From NCBI RefSeq assembly GCF_024585165.1, contig NZ_CP029008.1, positions 682,001 through 746,000 on the forward strand: a DNA stretch of 64,000 nucleotides, given 5' to 3'. Made by a program: the position numbers and the translations under genes. Every line of letters starts with the position of its first letter. Positions within the stretch are counted from its first letter, which is position 1. Positions 7,064 to 14,551 of this stretch are shown here, piece by piece. Under the pieces are notes generated by a model, which was not told the DNA's origin, did not search any database, and saw nothing but the letters and a program-made list of their open reading frames with translations. This stretch comes from Bradyrhizobium sp. WBOS07. Its GTDB lineage: Bacteria > Pseudomonadota > Alphaproteobacteria > Rhizobiales > Xanthobacteraceae.

Positions 7064-8994
7064 CGGCTGCCTCCTTGAGCTTCCGCCACCACCTTGAGCG
7101 GCACGGGATTCCGCAAGACCTTCCTGAGGACCTCCTCTCTCTTTCCGAAGGACTGAACCCTGCCCTCCCCGAGGCACAAGACATGGTCTACGGCTTCAAG
7201 CGCCTTTGGACGATGGGCGACAACGACGACTATCCCGCCACGGCGACGCACGTTTAGGATCGCCTCGGTCAGCGCCTCTTCGCCCTCGGCATCGAGATTT
7301 GACGAGGGCTCATCGAGCACGACCAGGAACGGCTTGCCGTAGAAGGCACGTGCGAGCCCGATACGCTGCCGCTGCCCCGCCGACAGCGCCAATCCCCCCT
7401 CGCCGATTTTCGTGCCGTACCCATCCGGAAGCGAAAGGATAAGATCGTGCGCACCCGCGGCATGCGCGGCCTCCAGCACAGCGGCGGCCGTCGCCTGCGG
7501 ATCGAACCGCGCGATGTTCATCGCAATGCTGCCGTCGAACAATTCGACATCCTGAGGAAGGTAACCAATGTGCTTGCCGAGGGCGTCAGAAGACCAGTGC
7601 TCCAGCGCGGCGTTGTCCAGCCGTATCCGGCCTCGAATGCACGGCCATACCCCCACCAGCGCTCGGACGAGCGTCGATTTTCCGGATCCGCTCGGTCCAA
7701 TGATTCCGACAGCCTGCCCGCTCCGCAGTTCGAACGACACTTCATGGACGGTGGGCCTCTCCGAGTTCGGCGCGCCAATAGAGAGATGCTCAACGGTGAG
7801 GGCTTCAACAGGAGGAGGCAGTGCCAGCCGTTCTTCCTCGCTAGGCAAAAGCTTCAACAAAGCATCTAGCCGTTGTCCCGACTGCCGCGCGGCGACGAAC
7901 CCTTTCCAGTTCGCAATGGCCAGTTCGACGGGCGCCAAGGCCCGCGCGCTGAGGATCGAGCCGGCAATGATGATGCCGGCCGTCGATTCCTGGTTGATGA
8001 CAAGGACTGCGCCAACGGCGAGAACCAGCGATTGCAGGATCGCCCGGAAGATCTTGGAGGCGCCTCCGAGGCTGTTTGCGACATCGCTGGCGCGCTCATG
8101 GGCTGCGAGATACTTCGCGTTGACATCCCGCCACCGCAGCGCCGCCTGCTGCCGCATGCCCATGGCTTGCAGAACCTCGGCATTACGTCGGCCCTCGAGC
8201 GCCAATGCCGTTCGCGAAACTGCGAGACGCGAGGATGCCCTTGCCGGCCCGCGCGTCCGAGTCTCCGTGAGCATCGTGATGCCAACGAGCACCAGCGCGC
8301 CGGTCAACGCGGTGACGCCGATCCAAAAGTGAAAAAGAAAGCAAACGCCGAGATAGATTGGCATCCAGGGCAGATCGAAGAGCGCCGTCGGCCCGCCGCT
8401 CGACAGGAAGCTGCGGACCTGATCAAGATCCCGCACCGGCTGCAAGCCGTCGCCATCGGCTCTGGTCTTCAAAGGCAGGCGAACAAGCGCATCGAATATG
8501 CGAATGCCGAGCCGTTCATCAAAATACCGGCCGACCCGCGCGCTGATCCTGCTCCTGACGAAGTCGAGCCCACCCTGAAACAGGTAAAGGACCGTAGCCA
8601 GAACCATCAAGGCGACCAAAGTCGGTATGCTGCGCCCGGGCAGCACGCGATCATAGACTTGCAGCATGAAGAACGAGCCGGTGAGCATGAGGAGATTGCT
8701 CATGCCGCTGAAGGCCGCGAGCGCCCAGAATATCCTGCGGCAAGACCGCAGGAATGCGGACATCTCTGACTGCGGCTCCTCATAGTTCTCCGTCGGCCGG
8801 AAACGACCGACGAATATCCGTTGCCGAAGGGCTTCAACCACGCGCCTTGCCCAGCCTACGAGCCGCGACGTCGGCGGTTCGGCTTCATTCGCCAGCCGGC
8901 GCCCGGCCGACCATAGTCCTGACAAATGCATAATTGGGATTCGATAAAGATTCGCAGGCGGGGGAATTACCCCCCGCCGTCCAGTATCAGTCAT
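7060..8994 (-). CDS. type I secretion ABC exporter (permease-ATPase)
   Basis: The 644-residue protein fuses a six-span ABC transmembrane domain (about residues 85-370, starting FWALAAFSGMSNLLML) to a nucleotide-binding domain. Walker A GPSGSGKST is at 433-441, the signature LSAGQRQR at 537-544, and Walker B FLVVLDEP at about 556-563. It belongs to the PrtD/LipB-like exporters that secrete RTX and adhesin proteins carrying C-terminal signals. It is followed by the coupled HlyD gene and preceded on the same strand by an adhesin 3' end, the normal order for such an operon. The first about 75 residues are an extra cytoplasmic segment; Met22 is an alternative start. The opening codons are duplicated at 10189 in the opposite orientation. 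Confidence 0.93.
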   Translation of the reverse strand: MTDTGRRGVIPPPANLYRIPIMHLSGLWSAGRRLANEAEPPTSRLVGWARRVVEALRQRIFVGRFRPTENYEEPQSEMSAFLRSCRRIFWALAAFSGMSNLLMLTGSFFMLQVYDRVLPGRSIPTLVALMVLATVLYLFQGGLDFVRSRISARVGRYFDERLGIRIFDALVRLPLKTRADGDGLQPVRDLDQVRSFLSSGGPTALFDLPWMPIYLGVCFLFHFWIGVTALTGALVLVGITMLTETRTRGPARASSRLAVSRTALALEGRRNAEVLQAMGMRQQAALRWRDVNAKYLAAHERASDVANSLGGASKIFRAILQSLVLAVGAVLVINQESTAGIIIAGSILSARALAPVELAIANWKGFVAARQSGQRLDALLKLLPSEEERLALPPPVEALTVEHLSIGAPNSERPTVHEVSFELRSGQAVGIIGPSGSGKSTLVRALVGVWPCIRGRIRLDNAALEHWSSDALGKHIGYLPQDVELFDGSIAMNIARFDPQATAAAVLEAAHAAGAHDLILSLPDGYGTKIGEGGLALSAGQRQRIGLARAFYGKPFLVVLDEPSSNLDAEGEEALTEAILNVRRRGGIVVVVAHRPKALEAVDHVLCLGEGRVQSFGKREEVLRKVLRNPVPLKVVAEAQGGSR

Positions 8995-9089
8995 GACACC
9001 TGCCCTCTAGTCATGCCTATGCGGGGGATCCCCTGCGAGATCTCCCGAGGCAATTGTTGAGTACCAGTTTTTGTCTGGCGAGCCGTCCC

Positions 9090-9920
9090 CTACGCGAAGT
9101 GGAAGTCGTGGCTGTTCAGCTTGTCGAGCTGCGTGTTCTTCAATGTGAGAGTGTCGCTCCCCGTCGCGATAACGACGTCGTGGCCTGACTGGGCGGCGTG
9201 GGAGAGAACGCTCGCAAAACTGTCGAATACGCTCTTGCTGAACTCGATCGTGTCGTGACTAGGTCCGCGGGCAGCGAAGTCCTTGATAACATCCTGGCCG
9301 AAGTTCGGCGCAAACTGGAACGTATCTGCCCCCGCTTTGCCAACCATGACATCGTTGCCGGTGGTGCCAGTCAGCGTGTCGCTGCGGCACGAGCCGATCA
9401 TCGCCGCGCCCGAGCTGGTTCCGACCACGTGGCCTGTCGTGTCGACCTGCTCCGCGGTGAAGGCATGGGACTTGCCCGACAGGTCGGAGGTCTGGAAGCT
9501 CCACTTGCCGTCGGCGTCCGTCGTGGACGAACCGACCGAGGTCGTGCCGTCATACAGCTTGATCTCGCTGTTGGGATCGGCCGTGCCCTTGATCGTTGCC
9601 GCGGCAACGATCAAGGGCACGGCCGATCCCAACAGCGAGATCAAGCTGTATGACGGCACGACCTCGGTCGGTTCGTCCACGACGGACGCCGACGGCAAGT
9701 GGAGCTTCCAGACCTCCGACCTGTCGGGTAAGTCCCACGCCTTTACCGCGGCGCAGGTCGACACCACAGACCACGTGGTCGGAACCAGCTCGGGCGGGGC
9801 GATGATCGGCTCGGGCCGCAGCGACACGTTGACTGGCACCACCGGCAACGATTTCATGGTTGGCAAAGCGGGAGCGGATACGTTCCAGTTTGCGTCGAAC
9901 TTCGGCCAGGACGTCATCAA
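9090..9920 (-). CDS. C-terminal fragment of a secreted Ig-like/RTX-type adhesin (left copy)
   Basis: The genuine coding part is 9090-9601, about 170 residues. It has an Ig-like repeat segment (GTADPNSEIKLYDGTTSVG, DADGKWSFQTSDLSGKSH), then an RTX-like block (SDTLTGTTGNDVMVGKAGAD, then TFQFAPNFGQDVIKDF) and a C-terminal tail ending NSHDFHFA, which fits a type I secretion signal. Upstream of the axis the frame continues only because it reads the antisense of the right copy, so residues 1-106 of the 276-residue frame are not credible protein. The N-terminal part of the adhesin is missing. The exporter and HlyD genes follow on the same strand, consistent with this being the operon's substrate. 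It is a truncated gene or an assembly casualty. Confidence 0.7.
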   Translation of the reverse strand: MMTSWPKFDANWNVSAPALPTMKSLPVVPVNVSLRPEPIIAPPELVPTTWSVVSTCAAVKAWDLPDRSEVWKLHLPSASVVDEPTEVVPSYSLISLLGSAVPLIVAAATIKGTADPNSEIKLYDGTTSVGSSTTDADGKWSFQTSDLSGKSHAFTAEQVDTTGHVVGTSSGAAMIGSCRSDTLTGTTGNDVMVGKAGADTFQFAPNFGQDVIKDFAARGPSHDTIEFSKSVFDSFASVLSHAAQSGHDVVIATGSDTLTLKNTQLDKLNSHDFHFA

Positions 9921-10113
9921 GGACTTCGCTGCCCGCGGACCTAGTCACGACACGATCGAGTTCAGCAAAAGCGTGTTCGACAGTTTTGCTAGCGTTCTCT
10001 CCCACGCGGCCCAGTCGGGCCACGACGTCGTCATCGCGACGGGGAGCGACACTCTCACGCTGAAGAACACGCAGCTCGACAAGCTGAACAGCCACGACTT
10101 CCACTTCGCGTAG
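9283..10113 (+). CDS. C-terminal fragment of a secreted Ig-like/RTX-type adhesin (right, inverted copy)
   Basis: This is the mirror image of the left copy. The credible part is 9602-10113, encoding the same Ig-like segment and RTX-like calcium-binding block (GTTGNDFMVGKAGADTFQFA) and the same terminal NSHDFHFA. Compared with the left copy there are about six amino-acid changes (for instance V to F in TGND-V/F-MVG and P to S in QFA-P/S-NFG), so the copies are diverged paralogues rather than the same read mirrored. Residues 1-106 of the 276-residue frame are antisense of the left copy. Only a stub of an exporter gene follows at 10189. Confidence 0.65.
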   Translation: MITSWPKFGANWNVSAPALPTMTSLPVVPVSVSLRHEPIIAAPELVPTTWPVVSTCSAVKAWDLPDRSEVWKLHLPSASVVDEPTEVVPSYSLISLLGSAVPLIVAAATIKGTADPNSEIKLYDGTTSVGSSTTDADGKWSFQTSDLSGKSHAFTAAQVDTTDHVVGTSSGGAMIGSGRSDTLTGTTGNDFMVGKAGADTFQFASNFGQDVIKDFAARGPSHDTIEFSKSVFDSFASVLSHAAQSGHDVVIATGSDTLTLKNTQLDKLNSHDFHFA

Positions 10114-10151
10114 GGGACGGGTCGGCCACACAAACTAATACTTAACAGCTG

Positions 10152-10183
10152 TGTCGGGGGATCTCTTGGGGAATCCCCCGACA
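10152..10183 (+). terminator. strong hairpin after the right adhesin copy
   Basis: TGTCGGGGGAT (10152-10162) and ATCCCCCGACA (10173-10183) pair perfectly over 11 bp around a 10-base loop, 38 bases after the adhesin stop. There is no following T-run, so it could be a transcript-stabilising or attenuating hairpin between adhesin and exporter rather than a classical terminator. The left arm carries only a degenerate version of it around 9025-9055. Confidence 0.5.
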
Positions 10184-10188
10184 TAGGC

Positions 10189-10260
10189 ATGACTAGAGTT
10201 GGACGGCGGGTGATAATCCCTCCGCCAACGGCTTTCCAGAACGCATGTCGGAAGTTCGAG
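10189..10260 (+). pseudogene. remnant of the 5' end of a type I exporter gene
   Basis: The codons from 10189 read MTRVGRRVIIPPPTAF, which aligns with the first residues of the exporter at 8994 (MTDTGRRGVIPPPANL). The DNA is similar too, for example GGACGGCGG in both. Similarity stops by about 10260 and the frame continues only as noise to 10419. This is the outer part of the right arm of the inverted duplication. It shows that the duplicated unit was adhesin end plus spacer plus exporter start. Confidence 0.7.
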
Positions 10261-10403
10261 CCTTCCGGATCCCCATTTTTCATAGGCAAGAGTTATGGTT
10301 TGCCGCGCCATTCGGCGCGAAAATTGCTAGAAACGGATGGCTTCCTTCCTCGCTGGCGGGGCTGCCATGCCGCAGCACCGCGCTGCCTCATCCGGAGACG
10401 ACG

Positions 10404-11543
10404 ATGCCCTTTGACCTGATCCTGCGCGGGGGACGCGTGATCGACCCCTCGCAGAAACTCGATGCCGTGACCGATGTCGCCTTTGCCGGCGGCAAGGTGG
10501 CGGCGGTCGGCAGCGCGCTGAAGGCCGATCCGGCGACCGAGGTACGCGACGTCTCGCAGTTCATCGTCACGCCTGGGCTGATCGATCTGCACACCCATGT
10601 CTACTGGGGCGGCACCTCGCTCGGCATCGATGCCGAGGAGTTTTGCCGGCTCTCCGGGGTCACCACCGCGGTCGACACCGGCAGCGCCGGGCCCGGCAAT
10701 TTCGCCGGCTTCCGCAAGCACGTGATCGAGCCGAGCCAGGTCCGCATCCTCGCCTATCTGCACGTCTCGCATGCCGGCATCTTCGGCTTCTCGCACCGGA
10801 TCATGGTCGGCGAGAGCGAGGAATTGCGCCTGATGAACCCGATCGAGGCGGCCAAGGTGGCCGATGCCAATCGCGACCTCATCGTCGGCATCAAGGTCCG
10901 CGTCGGACTGCATTCCTCGGGGACATCAGGCGCGGTGCCGCTCGGCATCGCGCTCGAGGTTGCGAACGAGGTCGGCATGCCCCTGATGGCGCATATCGAC
11001 CATCCGCCGCCGAGCTATGAGGAGGTGCTGGCCCGCCTGCGGCCCGGCGACGTGCTGACCCACGCGTTCCGCCCGTTCCCGAACACGCCGGCGACCGCGC
11101 AAGGCACGGTGAAGAAGGCGGTGCTGGAGGCGCGCGAGCGCGGCGTGCTGTTCGACATCGGCCACGGCAAGGGCTCGTTCGCCTTCAAGACCGCGCGCGC
11201 GATGCTCGCCAATGGTTTCTATCCCGACACCATCTCCTCCGACATCCATCAGCTCTGCATCGACGGCCCGGCCTTCGACCAGGTCACGACCCTGTCGAAA
11301 TTCCTGTGCATGGGCATGGAGCTGTCCGACGTGATCGCGGCCTCGACGGTGAATGCGGCGATGGCGCTGCGCCGCCCCGAGCTCGGCAGCCTCAAGCCCG
11401 GCAGCGTCGGCGACGCCACGCTTATCACAGTGAAGCAAGGCCAGTTCGACTATGAGGACGTGGTCGGCGAGCATCTGATTGGCGACCGCAAGATCGTCTC
11501 GGAGGGCGTCGTCATCGGCGGCCGCTGGTGGCATCCGAATTGA
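10404..11543 (+). CDS. amidohydrolase/deacetylase-family metallohydrolase (dihydroorotase-like)
   Basis: The 379-residue enzyme belongs to the amidohydrolase superfamily. It has the N-terminal small beta domain (LILRGGRVIDPSQKLDAVTD), the metal-binding LIDLHTHVYWGG, a probable carboxylated lysine in IVGIKVR, His ligands in LMAHIDHPP and LTHAFRP, and the Asp in TISSDIHQLC. The C-terminal GSVGDATLI returns to the small domain. Relatives act on cyclic amides or N-acyl amino-acid derivatives; the substrate here is unknown. The ATG at 10404 follows GGAGACGACG and starts the conserved MPFDLILRGG, so the longer frame from 10245, which runs into the repeat region, is rejected. Confidence 0.85.
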   Translation: MPFDLILRGGRVIDPSQKLDAVTDVAFAGGKVAAVGSALKADPATEVRDVSQFIVTPGLIDLHTHVYWGGTSLGIDAEEFCRLSGVTTAVDTGSAGPGNFAGFRKHVIEPSQVRILAYLHVSHAGIFGFSHRIMVGESEELRLMNPIEAAKVADANRDLIVGIKVRVGLHSSGTSGAVPLGIALEVANEVGMPLMAHIDHPPPSYEEVLARLRPGDVLTHAFRPFPNTPATAQGTVKKAVLEARERGVLFDIGHGKGSFAFKTARAMLANGFYPDTISSDIHQLCIDGPAFDQVTTLSKFLCMGMELSDVIAASTVNAAMALRRPELGSLKPGSVGDATLITVKQGQFDYEDVVGEHLIGDRKIVSEGVVIGGRWWHPN

Positions 11544-11607
11544 AGCATGTGAGGCGGCAGTGAGAGATATCGGTCAGGCCTCTTTCGTTCCTTCGACTAC
11601 GAGACTG

Positions 11608-13596
11608 ATGCGAAGGGCTGCGGCATTCACTCTGCTCGCCTGCATCGCCTCGTTGCCGCTCGTGCCGAGTTGCTGGGCCGCATCGCAATCTCGCGACAAT
11701 TGCAGAGACAAGGGCTACGACGCCGATGGAATAATCCAGGCTTGTACAGACCTTCTGCAAAAGCGGAGCTGGGACAGCTTCGTCCATCTTCACGTCCGTT
11801 CAAAAGCCTGGCTTGCGAAGCAGGATTGCGTGCGAGCCCTGACTGACGAAAACGAATCCATTCGCCTGTTTCTCAATGATCCACTCGTCGCACGCAAGAA
11901 GATGAGCGGGGAGGATCGGCAATTCTTTCGAATGCACGGGTTCCTGGGAAAGATCGAGATCTATCTCTTTTGCTTTCTGGACTACGACAAGGCGCTCTCG
12001 GTCGTCGAAGAAGCCATGGCGGTCTATCCAAATCAGACCGACCTGTATAACCGTCGCGGCCTCATCTACATCCAGACCAGGAATTTCGATCAGGCGTTCA
12101 GAGATCTGCAGCGAGCGATCGATCTGGCGGACAAGAAGGACGTTGCTTTCAACAACCGCGCAAGCGTCTTTAACGGTCTCGGAGATTTCGACAGCGCCAT
12201 TCGCGATGCAAACAGCGCCATCGCCTTTAATCCGAAGAGCGGAGAGGCTTATGGCAACCGGGCTGTAGCCTTCAGTGGCAAGGGAGAACACGGCCGCGCC
12301 ATCGAAGACATCAATACGAGACTCAAACTTGATCCGGAAGGCCAGGCGGGGCCGTTAGCTCATCGCGGCAAGTATCACTTGAAAGGCGGGGATCTGGAGT
12401 CCGCGCTCACGGATCTCACTCGGTCGATTGCATTGTTCGAGAAAAACAAGGTCGAGCCGGTTATCGCACTTTGCGCGCGCGGAGACCTTTTCCGATTTCG
12501 GGGGGAGTTTTCTCGCTCACTCGAGGATTTTGATAGAGCGATCAGTTCGCGGGCCGATTTTGCTACCGCTTATACTGGTCGCGGGCTAACCTATGAGCGG
12601 ATGGGCGATCTGAAGAGGGCCCGGAGTGATTTCGAAAAAGCCCTTGGATTTCCCGCGCAGCAATATGACACCAATCTCGAAGCGCAAATAACCGCGAGAG
12701 CGAGGCTTGCGGCGTTGGATTCGGGTGAAGCCCAGCCCGTCATACCCGTCACGACCGGCAAGCCTGTGGCCCCATTTTCGGTCACCACGTCGCCCCTGAT
12801 TGCGCCAGTATTGACCGCTCCCCGTTTGCCGCCCGGTCCCGAACGCCAGGGCCGGCGGGTCGCGCTCGTCATCGGTAACGCCGCCTATCAAAAAGCCGGA
12901 GTTCTCAAGAACCCCCTGAACGATTCCGAAGCTGTTGCCGCCGCCCTTCGAAATATTGGTTTCGACGAAGTGATGGTGGCGACGGATACGACGAAGGAGC
13001 GACTTACGGCGGCCCTCCAGGGGTTCGCGCGCGCTTCCGACGCTGCCGATTGGGCCGTGGTCTACTATTCGGGCCACGGCATCGAGATGGCGGGAAGAAA
13101 CTATCTGCTTCCCATCGACGTTGTGCTGAGGACTGACCGAGACGTGCAGTTCGAAGCGGTGCCCGTTGATCAAGTGATGGCATCGATCGACGGTGCGCGC
13201 AAGTTGAAGCTGATCGTGCTGGACGCCTGCCGCAACAACCCATTCGCGGACACAATCAAGCGAACGGGACCGCGCGAAGCCGTGACGCTCGATGCGAGCA
13301 ACGTCGGCGAGATCGGAACTCGCGCGGTTGGGCGGGGACTTGGCGAAATCAAGGTAAAGGGCGCTTCGCTCGTCGTTTTCGCGGCAAAGCATGGCCAGAC
13401 TGCCCTTGACGGGGAAGGACGGAATTCGCCCTTTGCAATAGCGCTGGTTCAGCGCATTGCAACGCCCGGCGTGGAAATGAACAAGGTCTTCCGGCTCGTC
13501 CGCGACGATGTATTGGAAGCGACCGCGGGACGGCAAGAGCCCTACACTTATGGATCACTGCCGGGCAGGGAGGATTTCTTCTTTGTCAGCAAATGA
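11608..13596 (+). CDS. secreted TPR protein with C-terminal caspase-like (peptidase C14) domain
   Basis: The 662-residue product begins with a signal peptide (MRRAAAFTLLACIASLPLVP, cleavage near CWAAS). Several TPR-type repeats follow (for example DLYNRRGLIYIQTRNFDQAF, then AYGNRAVAFSGKGEHGRA) over roughly residues 140-380, with a Pro-rich linker and then a caspase fold from about residue 416 (RRVALVIGNAAY). The catalytic pair is intact: His490 in YYSGHGIEM and Cys541 in LDACRNNPF. Such bacterial orthocaspase-like proteins with TPRs are common in rhizobia, and their substrates are mostly unknown. The start ATG is chosen for its signal peptide; the frame from 11479 overlaps the previous gene. 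Export predicts periplasmic action. Confidence 0.88.
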   Translation: MRRAAAFTLLACIASLPLVPSCWAASQSRDNCRDKGYDADGIIQACTDLLQKRSWDSFVHLHVRSKAWLAKQDCVRALTDENESIRLFLNDPLVARKKMSGEDRQFFRMHGFLGKIEIYLFCFLDYDKALSVVEEAMAVYPNQTDLYNRRGLIYIQTRNFDQAFRDLQRAIDLADKKDVAFNNRASVFNGLGDFDSAIRDANSAIAFNPKSGEAYGNRAVAFSGKGEHGRAIEDINTRLKLDPEGQAGPLAHRGKYHLKGGDLESALTDLTRSIALFEKNKVEPVIALCARGDLFRFRGEFSRSLEDFDRAISSRADFATAYTGRGLTYERMGDLKRARSDFEKALGFPAQQYDTNLEAQITARARLAALDSGEAQPVIPVTTGKPVAPFSVTTSPLIAPVLTAPRLPPGPERQGRRVALVIGNAAYQKAGVLKNPLNDSEAVAAALRNIGFDEVMVATDTTKERLTAALQGFARASDAADWAVVYYSGHGIEMAGRNYLLPIDVVLRTDRDVQFEAVPVDQVMASIDGARKLKLIVLDACRNNPFADTIKRTGPREAVTLDASNVGEIGTRAVGRGLGEIKVKGASLVVFAAKHGQTALDGEGRNSPFAIALVQRIATPGVEMNKVFRLVRDDVLEATAGRQEPYTYGSLPGREDFFFVSK

Positions 13597-13684
13597 TGAC
13601 GGGCACCTGATCGGGGCGAGATCGTCTCCGAAGACGTCGTTCTGGCGCGGACGGCATCGCGGCCATGGCGGTCCTGCGCGCGGA

Positions 13685-14410
13685 TCAGTCGCGTCCCGCC
13701 TCCATGATCGCCTTGGCAAGGCGCGCCGGATCGGAGAAGCACAGCTCGTGGCTTCCCGGCACCTGCACCAGGCGGAACAGGCCGAGCTTCTCCGATAGAC
13801 GCGGATGCCAGCCATGGCTGTGCGGCAGCGCAGTATCTTCCGTGCAGTTGATGTAGGACTTGGCCAGCGGCATCTCGGCCGGATTGCTCTTGAGCGTGAT
13901 CTTGTCGGTGAAGGTCGCCAGCGGATGCGGGTTGAGGAGGTCGTAGGCGCGTTGCGCCGTCTCCAGATCAGCGTCGTTGATGAAGGCCTCGCGCCAGATC
14001 GGGAATGGCAACACGACCGAGCCGTCGCCGCGTTCGGCGGCGATGGCGTCGAACAACCCGACATAATGCGGCGGCACCATGTCGTTGAGGCATTCGCCAT
14101 TGTTGGGTACGAAGGCATTCCAGTAGACGAGACGGCGGATGCGATCGGGCGCAAGGTCGGCAACGCCGGTGATGATCATGCCGCCATAGGAATGGCCGAG
14201 CAGGATCACGTCCTTCAGATCGTTCTCGGCAAGGTATTCGGCAATCGACTGGATCGCCTCCTTCAACCCTGTCGTCTTGGCATCGCCCGGACGGTTGCCC
14301 TTGATGGTGGGGGTATGGACCTGATGGCCGGCCGCCCGGATCGGTGTGGCGACAGGTTCGAACTCGGCTCCGGTGTGCCAGGCGCCGTGGACGAGGACGT
14401 AGGTCGACAT
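13685..14410 (-). CDS. alpha/beta-fold hydrolase (esterase/HNL-like)
   Basis: The 241-residue protein has the compact alpha/beta hydrolase fold of the plant hydroxynitrile lyase/esterase-like group. The oxyanion region is YVLVHGAWHTG, the nucleophile elbow GHSYGGM (Ser about 81), and the catalytic His lies in VPGSHELCFSDP near the C-terminus. These enzymes hydrolyse small esters or cleave cyanohydrins. The ATG at 14410 is chosen because the family begins exactly at this STYVLVHG motif; the upstream extension is unconserved. It is divergent from the AraC regulator at 14552, with about 140 bp between, so regulation by that protein is likely. Confidence 0.85.
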   Translation of the reverse strand: MSTYVLVHGAWHTGAEFEPVATPIRAAGHQVHTPTIKGNRPGDAKTTGLKEAIQSIAEYLAENDLKDVILLGHSYGGMIITGVADLAPDRIRRLVYWNAFVPNNGECLNDMVPPHYVGLFDAIAAERGDGSVVLPFPIWREAFINDADLETAQRAYDLLNPHPLATFTDKITLKSNPAEMPLAKSYINCTEDTALPHSHGWHPRLSEKLGLFRLVQVPGSHELCFSDPARLAKAIMEAGRD

Positions 14411-14551
14411 GTTGTGGCTCCTCCCGAGACTGTGATTAGATTGACGCCGCGCCGCTTTGGCCGGCAGCGGTGCTGCCGCGCGTCGATTGTGGACCAGCGG
14501 CGGATGCGCCGCTTGGCTGGAAGCGAACCGGATTGGTCTCGGAGTGAACCG

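Larger units (their letters stand above)
8950..10255. repeat. about 1.3-kb inverted duplication with zero-spacer axis at 9601/9602
   Basis: Positions x and 19203-x are complementary across the whole segment. By hand alignment 9477-9726 is a perfect palindrome of about 250 bp. From there to 9090/10113 the arms differ at about 23 positions of 512 (near 95 percent identity), and beyond that a weaker match continues through the spacer (shared CTCTAGTCATGCCTATG on one arm) into the first codons of the exporter gene (GGACGGCGG shared). The left arm holds the adhesin 3' end, spacer and exporter start; the right arm holds the same set but loses similarity by about 10260. Either a real foldback duplication or a join made during assembly could produce this. 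Confidence 0.9.

Noticed and set aside
9198..9653. Another plus-strand frame across the palindrome axis (MGENARKTVEYALAEL)
   Set aside because: Antisense of the left adhesin copy; its apparent protein character comes from the mirrored coding sequence.
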